A DNA stretch of 64,000 nucleotides from Mesostigma viride. Lineage: Eukaryota; Streptophyta; Mesostigmatophyceae; Mesostigmatales; Mesostigmataceae. Positions 32,221 to 43,404 of this stretch are shown piece after piece. Below the pieces are notes generated by a model that had not been told where the DNA came from, did no database searches, and saw only the letters and a list, made by a program, of their open reading frames with translations. The position numbers and the translations under genes are program-made. The stretch is taken from positions 109,267 to 173,266 of the forward strand of contig RPFO01000144.1 of assembly GCA_009746045.1 (NCBI GenBank). Direction: 5' to 3'. Position 1 is the stretch's first letter, and the number at the start of each line of letters is the position of its first letter.

Positions 32221-32667
32221 GATGGATGGGTGGGTGGGTGGGTGGGTGGGTGGGTGGGTGGGTGGGTGGGTGGGTGGGTGGGTGGGTGGGTGGGTGCAGG
32301 TGGGTGGGTGGGTGCAGGTGGGTGGGTGGGTGCAGGTGGGTGGGTGGGTGCAGGTGGGTGGGTGGGTGGGTGGGTGGGTGGGTGGGCGGGCGGGCGGGCG
32401 GGCGGGCGGGCGGGTGGGTGGGTGGGTGGGTGGGTGGGTGGGTGCAGGTGGGTGGGTGGGTGCAGGTGGGTGGGTGGGTGCAGGTGGGTGGGTGGGTGGG
32501 TGGGTGGGTGGGTGGGTGGGTGGGTGGGTGGGTGGGTGGGTGGGCGGGCGGCGGGCGGGCGGGTGGGTGGGTGGGTGGGTGGGTGGGTGGGTGGGTGGGT
32601 GGGTGGTGGGTGGGTGGGTGGGTGGGTGGGTGGGTGGGTGGGTGGGTGGGTGGGTGGGTGGGTGGGG

Positions 32668-32679
<12 letters not shown>
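32221..32679 (+). repeat. (TGGG)n array with GCAGG and GGGC interruptions
   Basis: About 460 bp is almost only GGGTGGGT, interrupted by GTGCAGG steps and by blocks of GGGC. Such G-runs can form G-quadruplexes on the plus strand. The long Gly/Trp/Val (forward) and Thr/His/Pro (reverse) readings are artefacts of the 4-base repeat. Confidence 0.95.
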
Positions 32680-32755
<76 letters not shown>

Positions 32756-32757
32756 GA
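32680..32757 (+). repeat. (GA)n microsatellite
   Basis: About 78 bp is AG dinucleotide with one AGACAG interruption near the end, directly after the TGGG array. Confidence 0.95.
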
Positions 32758-34191
32758 CATGTGTGTGTGTCTGGCTGTCTGGGTGGGTGGGTGTGCGTGC
32801 TTGGGTGCGTGGGACAGTGTGGATGTGGGTGTGCTTGCTTGCGTGGGTGCGTGAGGGAGGGAGTGGCTGGGTGAGCGAGTCAAGCATGCACGTGTCAAAC
32901 AGCCAGGTAGAATTGTCATCCTTTCCCCCCATCATGACAAATCATTGGCATGGATTGTTGTGGCACTGCCATCATGCACTACAGCGCTGAAGAAAACGAC
33001 GATGGGCAAATATATGTGAAAGTGACACAACATAGCCCATGGCGGTGGCTGCTATCAACAAGCAGCTCTTGCCTCCATGCACAGTCAAACACCTGCATCT
33101 TCTTCAATGCAGATTATTGACATCTCTTTTGTATATTATGTACAGATTATTTGCATTTGTAATATTATTTGTATACCACTGCAGTTTGCAACATGTAACC
33201 AGTGTTGCTAGTAATCTGGTAATGTGAGCCGTGTTGATATCAAAGTGCTGCGATGCAAGTCATACATCAGAACTAAAGCGGCAACACTGGCTACGGACAC
33301 AAAGAGTCATACACACGCGCGCACACACACACACACACACCGTGCTTCGTGCATCGCGACCCAGGGCCTGACAAGCTGCGGCCGAGACCAATGCCGAACA
33401 CACCCATGCTCAGAGCACATTGCGGATGCCAGGCACACCGCGTTTGCCATGGAACACATGGGTAGACGCTTCGTAAACGTGACAACGAATGACCCGCTGA
33501 GATCCCCACACTTGCGCACGGGAAAGGCGGCACACTTACGTTTCATAGATTAGCCGGGGCGAGATAGTAGCTCGTTTGCCTAGCCGTCATTAAGCCTATA
33601 GGCGTTCCAAGAAACGCATGAAATTTCTCTACCACTACCGGTGGCGCACTATCGGTCTATGATCGCAGAAACTTCTCTTGAAGGGGCCTTACACTGTCGT
33701 GCATGTAACCACGGAGCTTGAATGGTGGCATGACAACGAAAGAAAGTTTTCCTTAAGCCCGACCTCCCCTCCCGCATTCCACTGGTGATATTACAGCTGT
33801 TATAACTCCTGGAGCTAAAAACATGCGGAAAACATGCTGGGCGAGTCCTGTCAAAATTAAAAACCAACAGACTTGATTGACAGCGCCGTTTAAACGACAG
33901 CAAGAGCTTCCATGCCATCGAACACTGCCCGAGGTTGGTCTAATTTAAAGACTAAGCCTGCCGTCTCAGAAAAAAATGTTCTATGCTCGGAGTCCACGGA
34001 ATCAGGAAGTCGGCCCGCAGGTGCCGTACAGATCCGGTAGTGACTCGTGAAGTGAAAGATTTGGGCAGATTTGGGCAGATCGGGTTTGGTCGATCCGGTC
34101 CTGGATCAGTCCGTACGCTGAAATTTGCGCGCCGTCCGTTGTACTTGAATTTTCAAGGGAAACGAATGTTGCCTCTTTCGGTAATGCAATG

Positions 34192-35707
34192 ACGGGGCGG
34201 CTGCACACACACGTACATACACCATGCACGCAAGGGGCTCACTGCACACACACTTACACACACAATGCACACTTGGGGCGACGGCACTTACATGTACATA
34301 CACCGCGCACGCAAGGGGCGGCTGCACACACACGTACATCCACTGCGCACGCACGGTGCGACTGCACACACATGTACATAAACCATGCACGCAAGGGGCG
34401 GCTGCACACACATGTACATCCACCGCGCACGCAAGGGGCGAGTGCAAACACATGTACATACACCGCGCACGCAAGGGGCAACTGCCCACACATGTACATC
34501 CACCGCGCACGCAAGGGCCGGCTGCACTCACATGTACATACACCGCGCATGCAAGGGGCGCCTGCACACACACGTACACACACCATGCACGCAATTGCCG
34601 GCATGCACACACACGTACATACACTGCGCACGCACGGGGCGACTGCACACACATGTACATACACCATGCACGCAAGGGGCGGCTGCACACACATGTACAT
34701 ACACCGCGCACGCAAGGGGCTGCTGCACACACACTTACACACACAATGCACACTTGGGGCGACGGCACTTACATGTACATACACCGCGCACGCAAGGGGC
34801 GGCTGCACACACACGTACATCCACTGCGCACGCACGGGGCGACTGCACACACATGTACATAAACCATGCACGCAAGGGGCGGCTGCACACACATGTACAT
34901 CCACCGCGCACGCAAGGGGCGAGTGCAAACACATGTACATCCACCGCGCACGCAAGGGGCAACTGCCCACACATGTACATCCACCGCGCACGCAAGGGGC
35001 GGCTGCACTCACATGTACATACACCGCGCATGCAAGGGGCGCCTGCACACACACGTACACACACCATGCACGCAAGGACAAGGATGCACACACATGTACA
35101 TACACCGCGCACGCAAGGGGCGGCTGCACACACACGTACATACACCGCGCACGCAAGGGGCGAGTGCGCACACACGTACATCCACCGCGCACGCAAGGGG
35201 CGGCTGCACACACACGTACATACACCGCGCACGCAAGGGGAGAGTGCAAACACATGTACATACACCATGCACGCAAGGGGCGGCTGCACACACACGTACA
35301 TACACAATGCACGGTTGGGGCGACGGCACTCACATGTACATACACCATGCACGCAAGGACAAGGATGCACACACATGTACATACACCGCGCACGCAAGGG
35401 GCGGCTGCACACACACGTACATACACCGCGCACGCAAGGGGCGAGTGCGCACACACGTACATCCACCGCGGACGCAAGGGGCGGCTGCACACACACGTAC
35501 ATACACCGCGCACGCAATGGGCGAGTGCAAACACATGTACATACACCGCGCACGCAAGGGGCGGCTGCACACACACGTACACACACCATGCACGCAAGGG
35601 CCGGCATGCACACACACGTACATACACCGCGCACGCAAGGGGCGGCTGCACAGAAACGTACACACACCGCGCACGCAAGGGCCGGCTGCACACACATGTA
35701 CATACAC
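34192..35707. repeat. 40-bp minisatellite, block 7
   Basis: This has the same orientation. It contains an internal duplication: a run near 34225-34560 recurs near 34705-35040 with few changes. At the right end the units decay into CA-rich sequence. Confidence 0.93.
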
Positions 35708-35877
35708 CTTATACACGTACAACACACAACACACACACAACAAAAAATTATATACACACACACACGCACACGCACACGCACACGCACACGCACACGCACA
35801 CGCACACGCACACGCACAACACACACAACACACACACGCACACGTGAACAACACACACACACAACAATTATAATATT
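35708..35877. repeat. CA/CACACG microsatellite
   Basis: This run of ACAC, CACACG and AACACAC motifs extends from about 35720 to 35865. It lies between the minisatellite and the 5'-truncated element C and may have grown from minisatellite CA tracts. Confidence 0.85.
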
Positions 35878-35972
35878 AGTGTAGTATATCAAACAAAATA
35901 GTAATAAAGTATTTGCAAGCGTACTTCGTGTGAATTATGTGTAGACGAGAATAGAAGCTAAACAAAACTCTA

Positions 35973-36865
35973 ATGGAGAAAGAGGGCACGAGGACTCGGG
36001 GGAAGTGCGCCGAAATATTCGTGCGGTGTCGGCACCGGGCGAGTACGTCCGAGGAGCAGCCGAGCAGCTGCTGAGATTTCGCGAGGACCTCGCGGAAATC
36101 ATCAGAAGGCTGCCAGCGTCTTGGCGGGCTGGCCACACAAACGCATTCGCGTTTGAGCAGGTGGTCACTCTGCTTTTGCAGATAATTGCCATAAGCCTCG
36201 GGGGTGCCCGAGAGATAAACGACCTTGTCGCCAATCTCCGCCTTGGGGACGACTACACCGGCGTGCCAAACGTGGTGCAGGTCGCCCGGGACAGGCGGGA
36301 GGCCATCGTTCGTGGCAGTACGCAGGCGTTGGTGGCAGAGTGCCAGAATCTGGCGCACTCTGTCTTAGAGTTGACCAGAGGCGCTGCTGATCGTGTCTTC
36401 ATTACTCTTAATCCCTTCTCCATCTACACTAGTCGGGATACTCCACATTCTCGCCGAGAGTTAAACCAGCTAAGTTTGACTGTCGACGTGGTTGGCGGTC
36501 GAGAGGTCTCAGCCGACGACGCCTTCTACGACTTCGTAGATCAGCCAGCAGGGGCGGTAGTACAGCCGGCCCAGAGGCGTCACGAGGGCGACGGCTCTCA
36601 GGAGGGCCGTGAGCAGGCGCAGCGGGACGAGCTTAATCGCTACCACATTGACGACAACGTTGGTTTAGGTGAGGCCCATTTGTTGAGGTGGGGGCGTTCT
36701 CGCTGGATACGTGATTACGCGTATGGTTTGAGGCTTCCGGTGGTTATTAGGCCTGTGCCTACTCACGACGACCAGGGGCAGCCATTGAATCCGGTGGAGG
36801 GACCGTTCCACGAGCCAGCACCTGCACCGGTTGCAGGAGAAGCTTCGTCTGAAAACGAGGCTTGA
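35973..36865 (+). pseudogene. Element C ORF0, upstream of gag, frameshifted at its start
   Basis: The first plausible ATG (35973-35975, MEKEGTRTRG) is in a different frame from the long open stretch that ends at 36865. That stretch lacks an ATG near its beginning, so a frameshift near 36000 is likely. The readable part is about 285 residues, helix-rich at first (AEQLLRFREDLAEII, VVTLLLQIIAIS), with an acidic, Gln/Arg-rich C-terminal region ending GEASSENEA. I recognise no domain. It sits where element B has its intact ORF0, though I see no clear sequence identity between the two. Confidence 0.55.
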
Positions 36866-36930
36866 GGGGGTGGAGGATAGGTGGAGAGTTTGCTGTTTTC
36901 TTGTTGCAAAGTTGGTCGCAGCCATTGTAT

Positions 36931-38257
36931 ATAATGCCTAGGAGGGCAAGCCGGGGTGCGGCGACATTCGAGGAGCAACGGGAGCGAACGGCAGAGGAGG
37001 ACATCGCCAGAGAGGAAGGGGAGGCGATGGAGGAGAGGGGCGTGGAGGCGCCAGCTGGGCAACCTATCCCAGAGATGGACCCCAGGCCGGGAGAACACAC
37101 AAGCGGTGGCGTGATGGGCAAGCTGAGGCGGAGAAAGTCAAGCGTGCCAGGCGACCTACGGATGCAGTGGTGCTCACAACGCCTGGTGAGGAGGACGCCA
37201 TCGTCACCCCAGGTGTGCGTGCTGCAAAGCAAGCTGCTGTTCACGATAGGGTGTCTGGTATGTTGCCCGAGCGTTTGGAGGCTAGGATTGACCCTCCCCA
37301 GGCACCACCAGTGCGTGTGGGGAGTGTGTTGCCTGGCACCCGTCCATTTTCTGATGCTGTGACAGTCATGAATGGGCAGAAAGCGCTCAACCCTCCCTGA
37401 AGCAAGACAACCTGGATAAATGGCTTGATGACATGAAGCTAGTCGTGGGCTCTGTCGCAGCAGGTGTGGATATTGTCAGGGTGTTTCACTCTTCCACCGC
37501 AAACAAGGGGTAGTCTGAAAGGGTCAATGACATGGCTAGGCATGCTCTGAAAGAGGGGCACACTTGGCTACAGTTCCTGGATGACATCAAGGAGGAGTTT
37601 TCTGACAGGGTTCATAATCTCACCATGGAAAAGAAGAGAGAATTTGATGAGTTTGAGATCAAGGGTGAGGTGGCTGCAGAGCTGGCCAGGTTTGAGTTGA
37701 TCGTGGAGGCAGGCAAGAAGCAGGGCTTCAGTGTGACAGTCAGGGCAGCAGCAGACCACTTCTTTGATAAGATGGGCTTGTCAGAGGAAGGTAGGGCTAC
37801 TGCTAGGCAGCTCTGTGATCTCACTGATGGCACCTGGGGGGCTCTGAAGCGTGTGATACTAAACTTCAGGACCCGGGTCCCTACCTGCAAGGGTATCAGT
37901 TCTCAGGGAGGGTCAGCGTCTCAGGCTAGCCAGGGCAAGAACCGTACCCCATCTGGGACACGGTATGGTAGCAGGAGAAGGAAGCAGGCCCAGAAGGAGC
38001 AGAACCAGGGTGGTGGAGGAGGTCAGCAGGGGAACCAGAATCAGGGGAACCAGTCTGGCAACCGTAACAGCCATCAGCAGGGTAAGGGTGGTGGCCAGGG
38101 GCAGAATAACAATCAGGCCTCAGGCAACCAGAACAAGCAGGACAGCAAGGCCCCAGGGGGAGGGTCTGGCAAGAGCAAGTGTTTTGCTTGTGGCAAGGAA
38201 GGTCACTGGAAGAGGGATTGCCCAAACAAGAAGAAGGGGCAGTCTGATCAGAAGTGA
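36931..38257 (+). pseudogene. Element C gag with zinc knuckle, broken
   Basis: The start at 36931 (MPRRASRGAATFEEQ) loses frame near 37150, continues in another frame to 37400, then in the final frame, which holds a TAG near 37511. From 37532 the frame is open for 241 residues. It includes a helical region like element B gag (FEIKGEVAAELARFELIVEAGKKQGF), a Gly/Gln/Asn-rich linker and one knuckle, CFACGKEGHWKRDC. The stop is TGA (38255-38257) followed by CTA G, with pol in the same frame. Confidence 0.8.
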
Positions 38258-38261
38258 CTAG
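38255..38261 (+). other. Candidate readthrough stop TGA CTA G, gag to pol of element C
   Basis: The codons are AAG TGA CTA GTG AAG, and the downstream frame continues toward integrase. TGA followed by CTAG is a known leaky-stop context. Confidence 0.65.
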
Positions 38262-41200
38262 TGAAGCAGTCCCGTGTACATAGTGAGACACCCTGTGGGG
38301 ACACAGCTTCACATGTAAATAAATCTGGGCAGGGTGCCACCTCTGATCAGCACCAGGGGTGTACTGATGTTCTCATTCCACAAGATTGCATGCATGCTGC
38401 AGCACAACAATCCCCTCAACTGTCAACAGGTGGAGGGTCCCCAGACAGGGTTGGCTCTGGGAGCCTAGATGCTCTGCTGGGAGGGTCTGCTGGGTCCTCT
38501 GGATCCAAGATGCAGAAGGTGGATGTTGCGTCCTCACACGCAGGGCCCGTCCAGGCGTCTTCCCAGGTGCGTAATCTGGCTAGGCAACTGAGCTACACGG
38601 ATGCTGGACGCAGGCTGCACAATATCTTTGGTCACACAGCCATGGCTGAGATGTTTGGTTGGAAGATTGGAGATGAGCCACTGAGGGAAGCATGCAGGGC
38701 TGCAGCTGAGCAATGTGCCTTGTAAGGAGAATGCTGCCAAGAAGCCAAGGTCCCATGCTAGGGAGCCTGCCAGGGAGAAGGGGGACATCCAGGTAGACGT
38801 CCAGCATATCAGGGGCTTATACATTTTGGTGGCAGTGGACAGATTTAGCAGGTACAGGCTGCTCCAGATTCTGCCAGATATGAAGGGGAATACCCTGCTG
38901 CTGGGCTTGCAGACTCTCTTACCAGGCTTTGGGGTGTACAAGACAGTACAGGCTGATATTCAGTTTGAGTGCCTACTGTCACAGCAGGAGCAACTGCCAT
39001 GCAAGCTGCTGGTCACGCCCAGGGAGAGCCATGGACAGCAAGGTGCTGTGGAGAGATCCATCAGGGAGGTCAAGACCGTAGTGCTGGCAGAACCTAAGGT
39101 GCCACTGGTAGCATCTGCTTTGGAGAGGGCAGTGTGGACCAGGCAGGTGGAAGAACAGTTGAACCTCAGAATAAACTACTATTATGACGGGGTGGCTGTC
39201 AATCCTGTAGCACTGCAGTTTGGATGCTAGCCCAGGAAGTGGTCCAGGCATGCTTGAGGAAAGCAGACAGGGTGTTTGCTCAGTTGAGACGCAAGGATAG
39301 GGGCTGGAATGTGCTGAGGCCTCAGGTGGGGCTGAAGGTCAGAATGTGGAAGGAGCCATCAATGCAGGGCAAGAGGGGCAAGTGGCAGAACGGGGTGGTG
39401 ACCTGTGTGGAAGATGCCAATCGTTCCTGCCTTGTGGCCTTGGAGAGTAATCCCAGGCATGTTTACAGGTTGAGCTGGGCCAACGTCAAGGAACGCAAGC
39501 CACATGCAATCTGGCCTGCAGACGGGCCTGGACCCCAGTGTTGGCTGGAGGGCCAGGTTAAGGACCAGGTAGTTGATGTGCCTGTCACTGACGTGGGAGG
39601 TGGCTATCCCTCTGATGATGATGAGGTGCAGGAGGCAACTGCATCACCTGTGGTGGAGCCAACGGGGGCTGGGCCTGCACCAGGGTCCAAGAGGCCACTC
39701 ATGGCAGACATTGTCCGGTCGCTCATGTTCAACAAGCACAAGGATCCCAAGGTATCTAAGTTGACTGAATGGGGTTCTTGCTGGGCTGCTACCCTAGAAG
39801 TGGATACTAACTCAGAGGTGTCTATCATCAGGGTGGAGGATGCTCAGGGCCTGAAGGTGAATAAGGCTGGCTGCAGGGCAGTGAGTGACTTTACGGGCAC
39901 TGTAACAATGAAGATCCTAGGGGAAGTGACTGTGCCTATCCTGGGTGTCCCCACTGCGTTCTGTGTGGTGGAAGGGTACCAGGGGCCTGCCATTTTGGGC
40001 CAGAATTTCTTGTGCATGCCAGGAGTGACTCTGTCAGCAGATGAGCTTGCACTAGAAGGTCATGGCAGTTTGCCCCTCCAGAGATATCACTACTCCAAGG
40101 GTCTAGCTGTGGCAGTCAAGGCTGTGAAGGGGCAGCAGAGTGTGGGGCCTGAAGGCAAGGAGCCCATTGCTGAGGACTTGTTGATCATCCCAACCACCCT
40201 AGATCCACGGGACTTGGGGGTGCACAAGTACCAGATTGCTGGTCACAGTCCTATTTCCTGGCACCAGTTGGTAGAGTTGATGCAAAGCCCCAAGATGGCT
40301 AAGGCATGGATTCTAGGGTTTGTCTCCAGTGGGCATGACTGGATAGTGTCTAACTGTGCTGAGCCTGTGGATGAGTTGCCCAGGGAGCATCAGTTGCTAA
40401 GGCTCTTGTTTGTGCTCAAGCTGAAGGAGATAGACGGTGTGCAGGTGCCACATGTGAGGCCAGTTGTGACTGAGTACCATGGCACGGGGGAGCTGACAGA
40501 TGAGGAGTTGTATACGCCTGGGATGCTGCATGATACCTGGAGGATTGTTCTGTGTATATATCTGTCTTTCCTGGTCAAGGGCATTGCGTACAGCTCTGTG
40601 CTGATTGATTTCAAGAGGGCTTTTCTTAAAGGTGATGTGGAGCAGGCCAAGGAGACGTGGCGTGATATCCCTCCCTTCTTTGTAACAGTGCCCAAGGTGT
40701 GGAGAGCAGAGATCAAGTCAAAATATCTCAGAATACTCAAGGGTTTGGAGGGTCTCAGGTCCAGCCCTATCATCTGGAGAAAGAGCCTGGAAAAGTTTCT
40801 GAAAACTCACTGTGGCTTTACTGTGTCTCCAGTTGATCCTTGCTTGTTCCAGAGTACTCATGAAGGGTTGCCTGTGTTTGCATCTCTGCATGGAGATGAC
40901 CTGCACCTTCTAGGGCCTCCTGAGTGGGTGGATTCAGTACTGTCCAAGATCCAGAAGAGGTTTGAGTTAGGAAAGGTCCAGCACATGAAGCAGGATGAGC
41001 CCATGGTGTTTTGTGGAATGCAGGCCACGCTGATCAAGAGGGCAGGTACTTGGTTTATCAAGATGGAGGGTGGCAACAACTATCCTCAGCAGATCATTGA
41101 TGCCCTCCAGCAGCCCATTACCCAGGCCAGGTGTGCCACAATCAGGGGAATGTTGGCTTGGCTAGCTAGCATTTGTGCCCCAGATTTGTTGGTGCTGAGT

Positions 41201-41797
41201 AGGCTCACAGATGCTCAGCTGGTTGAGGTAGGGGCAGAGCAGGTGGTTGAGTCTGTCAGGAGCTCACCTCCACTCATACTGGCAGCTGTGGACTTGTACA
41301 AACCACTCAACATGGTGCTTTTTGTGGACAGTTCCATGGACAGCAGGAAGGTGACGGATGTCAGGGGTAGGGCAGCAGCACTCATTACACTACAACAGGA
41401 GCACACTTCTCTGGTCAGCTGGTACAGTAGGTTACAGAACAGGGTGACGCCCAGCAGTGACATTGCTGAGTGCAGGGCAATATGTGAGGGGCTACACACT
41501 GCTCTTTACCTCAGGGAGTTATTCTACCAGCTCTGTCAGGTAGCTTCCTGTAGCTTGCAGCTGCACACACTGGTCAAGACAGACAGCATGGGCATGGTGC
41601 AGTTTGTGCACAGACAGCTCGCCAGGAGCAGGGATCTGGATTATTTGTTGCTGAAGGAGATGTCTTACCTTGCTCATCTTGAACATGTGCCTGGTGTTGA
41701 CAACCCAGCAGACGCCCTCACCAAGCTGGAGAGCAAGGCTGAGCTACAATACCCTGTGCTCAAAGGGCTCATGGACCCCTTTTCTGGTGGGACTTGA
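38258..41797 (+). pseudogene. Element C pol (integrase broken; protease-like, RT and RNase H intact)
   Basis: The frame opens from the gag stop. Integrase begins with GRRLHNIFGHTA, shifts frame near 38718 at the Cys pair, continues through D-D-E (IQVD, VQAD, AVER), and shifts again near 39225. From there 857 residues are open. The protease-like domain is ATLEVDTNSEVSII (Asp codon 39803-39805) with CVVEGYQGPAILGQNFL. RT has IDFKRAFLKGD and LHGDDL (40886-40903). RNase H has FVDSSMDSRKV, AECRAICEG, KTDSMGM and NPADALTK. The protein ends LMDPFSGGT at 41797. Three catalytic domains are readable but integrase is not. Confidence 0.86.
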
Positions 41798-42760
41798 AGT
41801 CCAGCCTTTGCCAGTTGGTGGCTGACCAGTGCTGTTGTCCCCAGGGGGGAGGGCAACAGGTAGCCTACCTGTCACCAAGCAGGTAGAAGGCTCAACAGGA
41901 GCAAGCTCTTCCTGTAAAGGATTAGCACAGTGGGATGCCTTTGGCCTCGGGCAGTTAGGCCATGACAGGGCAGGCCATGTTGAGAGTTCTTCCAGGTTGT
42001 TTGTATATATCTCTCTTGTTTAGTTTTCTTTAGCTGTGAATAAGTGACAACCTTGGATATTATGGTGTTGTAACCTGACAGTTGGGCCTTGCTGGTGCAG
42101 GCTGGTCCACTGGGAACACTCAACATTGGTTTTGGTGGATATTCTATAATAAACCATAATCATGTTGTATGCCAATCTCTCTTGTTGTCTGTCATGTGAC
42201 CAGGTTAAGTTTAACCTGGGGTTCTGGGGTAGGGTTCGATTCCCTAGTTGAGCCACAGCCTGGTATGTATGACTCCTGGGCTTTAACACCCAGTGATGAC
42301 ATGGGCTCCCCATCAAGCAGTGGCACAGTGGTGTTGAAGTGGTTTCCATTGGTGAACATTTGGATGGATGATGCCTGGAACGCTCGGGGCGGGCGCCATG
42401 AAACGGGCGCCAGTGATAACTGGGAAGACCAGGAACTCACTGTAATACGTTTCCTGTAGTCAGGGCCTCTCATTCAGATATCCAGGATATGTTGCCTAAG
42501 GAATATTCAACATCCTCCTTTAAGCCCAAGCCAAGGTACAGTTGCAAAAGAAAGGGTTGGGGATGACCTGCAGGTCAAGTTAATGATCAGATGGCAGGGT
42601 TGAACCATAGATCCCTAAGAAGGATACCATTAAGGTGGCAAAAGGGGTGCTCATGAGGCTTATTATAAGTCCAGGGTAACCAGTTGTCCATTTCACAAGG
42701 CAGCAAGGAATGGGTTGGTCATGGTGTGAAGCTTGCAGCTCCAAAACAAGAAAGGGTTGG
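41798..42760 (+). other. Element C 3' untranslated region with two polypurine tracts
   Basis: No coding domain is visible. AAGAAAGGGTTGG lies directly before the LTR (42748-42760). A near-identical AAAGAAAGGGTTGG lies about 200 bases upstream (42548-42561). Confidence 0.6.
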
Positions 42761-43404
42761 AGTTAGCATATTGGTGATGCAATATGCTAAGCATATCATA
42801 CCTGAAGTGGCCTTTCCAACGCCGTGCTAAACGCCTCATTTGGACAAGGAACTTGAGAGTTATCAAGTCCCGAAGTAATGCCGCCGGACGCTACAGCAGT
42901 ACCAGGACTAAGGACACGTGAGGGACAGGGCACGTGGCAGTGTTGGGTGAACCATCACACGTTACGTGTCACAGGACCGACTGTCACTAGGAGGTACTGT
43001 GGTCAATATTGGTTGATGGTACCAAGAATGTCACAGGACTTCAGGACTGGCAGTCCTGCAGGCCTGGGATGGACGGGTACTTGTCATGACGGATAAATCC
43101 AGAGCGTTACTGTCATTCATGGAAGGACAGACGTCCTGGATTGATGCAACCAAGGAAATTGACAGTGGCGGACCTGCCAAGGCGTGCAAGGCCTGGCAGC
43201 AATGGTGAGACCTAGAAAGGCTCGGACACAGCAGTGGCCAAGCGTCTTTTCCCAACACCGTCCGTGGGTGCTGCCGCCTCAGGCTAGTGACCACAGGGTA
43301 GTGAGGCAACTGTGGTAAAGGTTAAAAGCCGCTGGTTGAAACCATGGCTCCATTCATCACATCTTGGGAAGACCAGAAACTCACTGATCCGCGTTCATCT
43401 AAAT
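42761..43404 (+). repeat. 3' LTR of element C (right end uncertain)
   Basis: It begins AGTTAGCATATTGG just after the polypurine tract. It shows diverged similarity to the element B LTR, for example AACGCCTCATTTGG and AACCATGGC. The right end may be at AGAAACT (43381) or further on, because repeat D follows directly from about 43405. Confidence 0.65.

Larger units (their letters stand above)
30564..34191. mobile_element. Non-coding TIR DNA element F (3.6 kb)
   Basis: Perfect 17-bp terminal inverted repeats bound it: CATTGCATTACCGAAAG at 30564-30580 and its complement at 34175-34191. Comparison with the intact variant unit (for example near 5690) shows a clean insertion with at most 1-2 duplicated bases (A or AC), so the superfamily is uncertain. 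I see no transposase. It contains a large TGGG array, a GA microsatellite and a diverged direct repeat of about 150 bp (31919-32060 and 32880-33010) on either side of the array. It is best described as a non-autonomous cut-and-paste element. Confidence 0.75.
35878..43404 (+). mobile_element. Copia-like LTR retrotransposon C (5'-truncated, inactive)
   Basis: The order is ORF0, gag, pol, 3' untranslated region, polypurine tract and 3' LTR, all plus strand and homologous to element B. No 5' LTR is present; the left edge meets the CA microsatellite, so the 5' end is lost. The 3' LTR (from 42761) is cut by, or fused to, repeat D near 43405. Gag and integrase carry frameshifts and a nonsense codon, but the protease-like/RT/RNase H frame is intact. 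Confidence 0.85.

Noticed and set aside
32221-32679. Telomere repeat
   Set aside because: The motif is a 4-base TGGG with GCAGG interruptions, lies inside a TIR element and has no chromosome-end context.
32182-32990. Gly/Trp/Val-rich and Thr/His/Pro-rich proteins of 200-340 residues
   Set aside because: They are readings of the TGGG and GA microsatellites in several frames.
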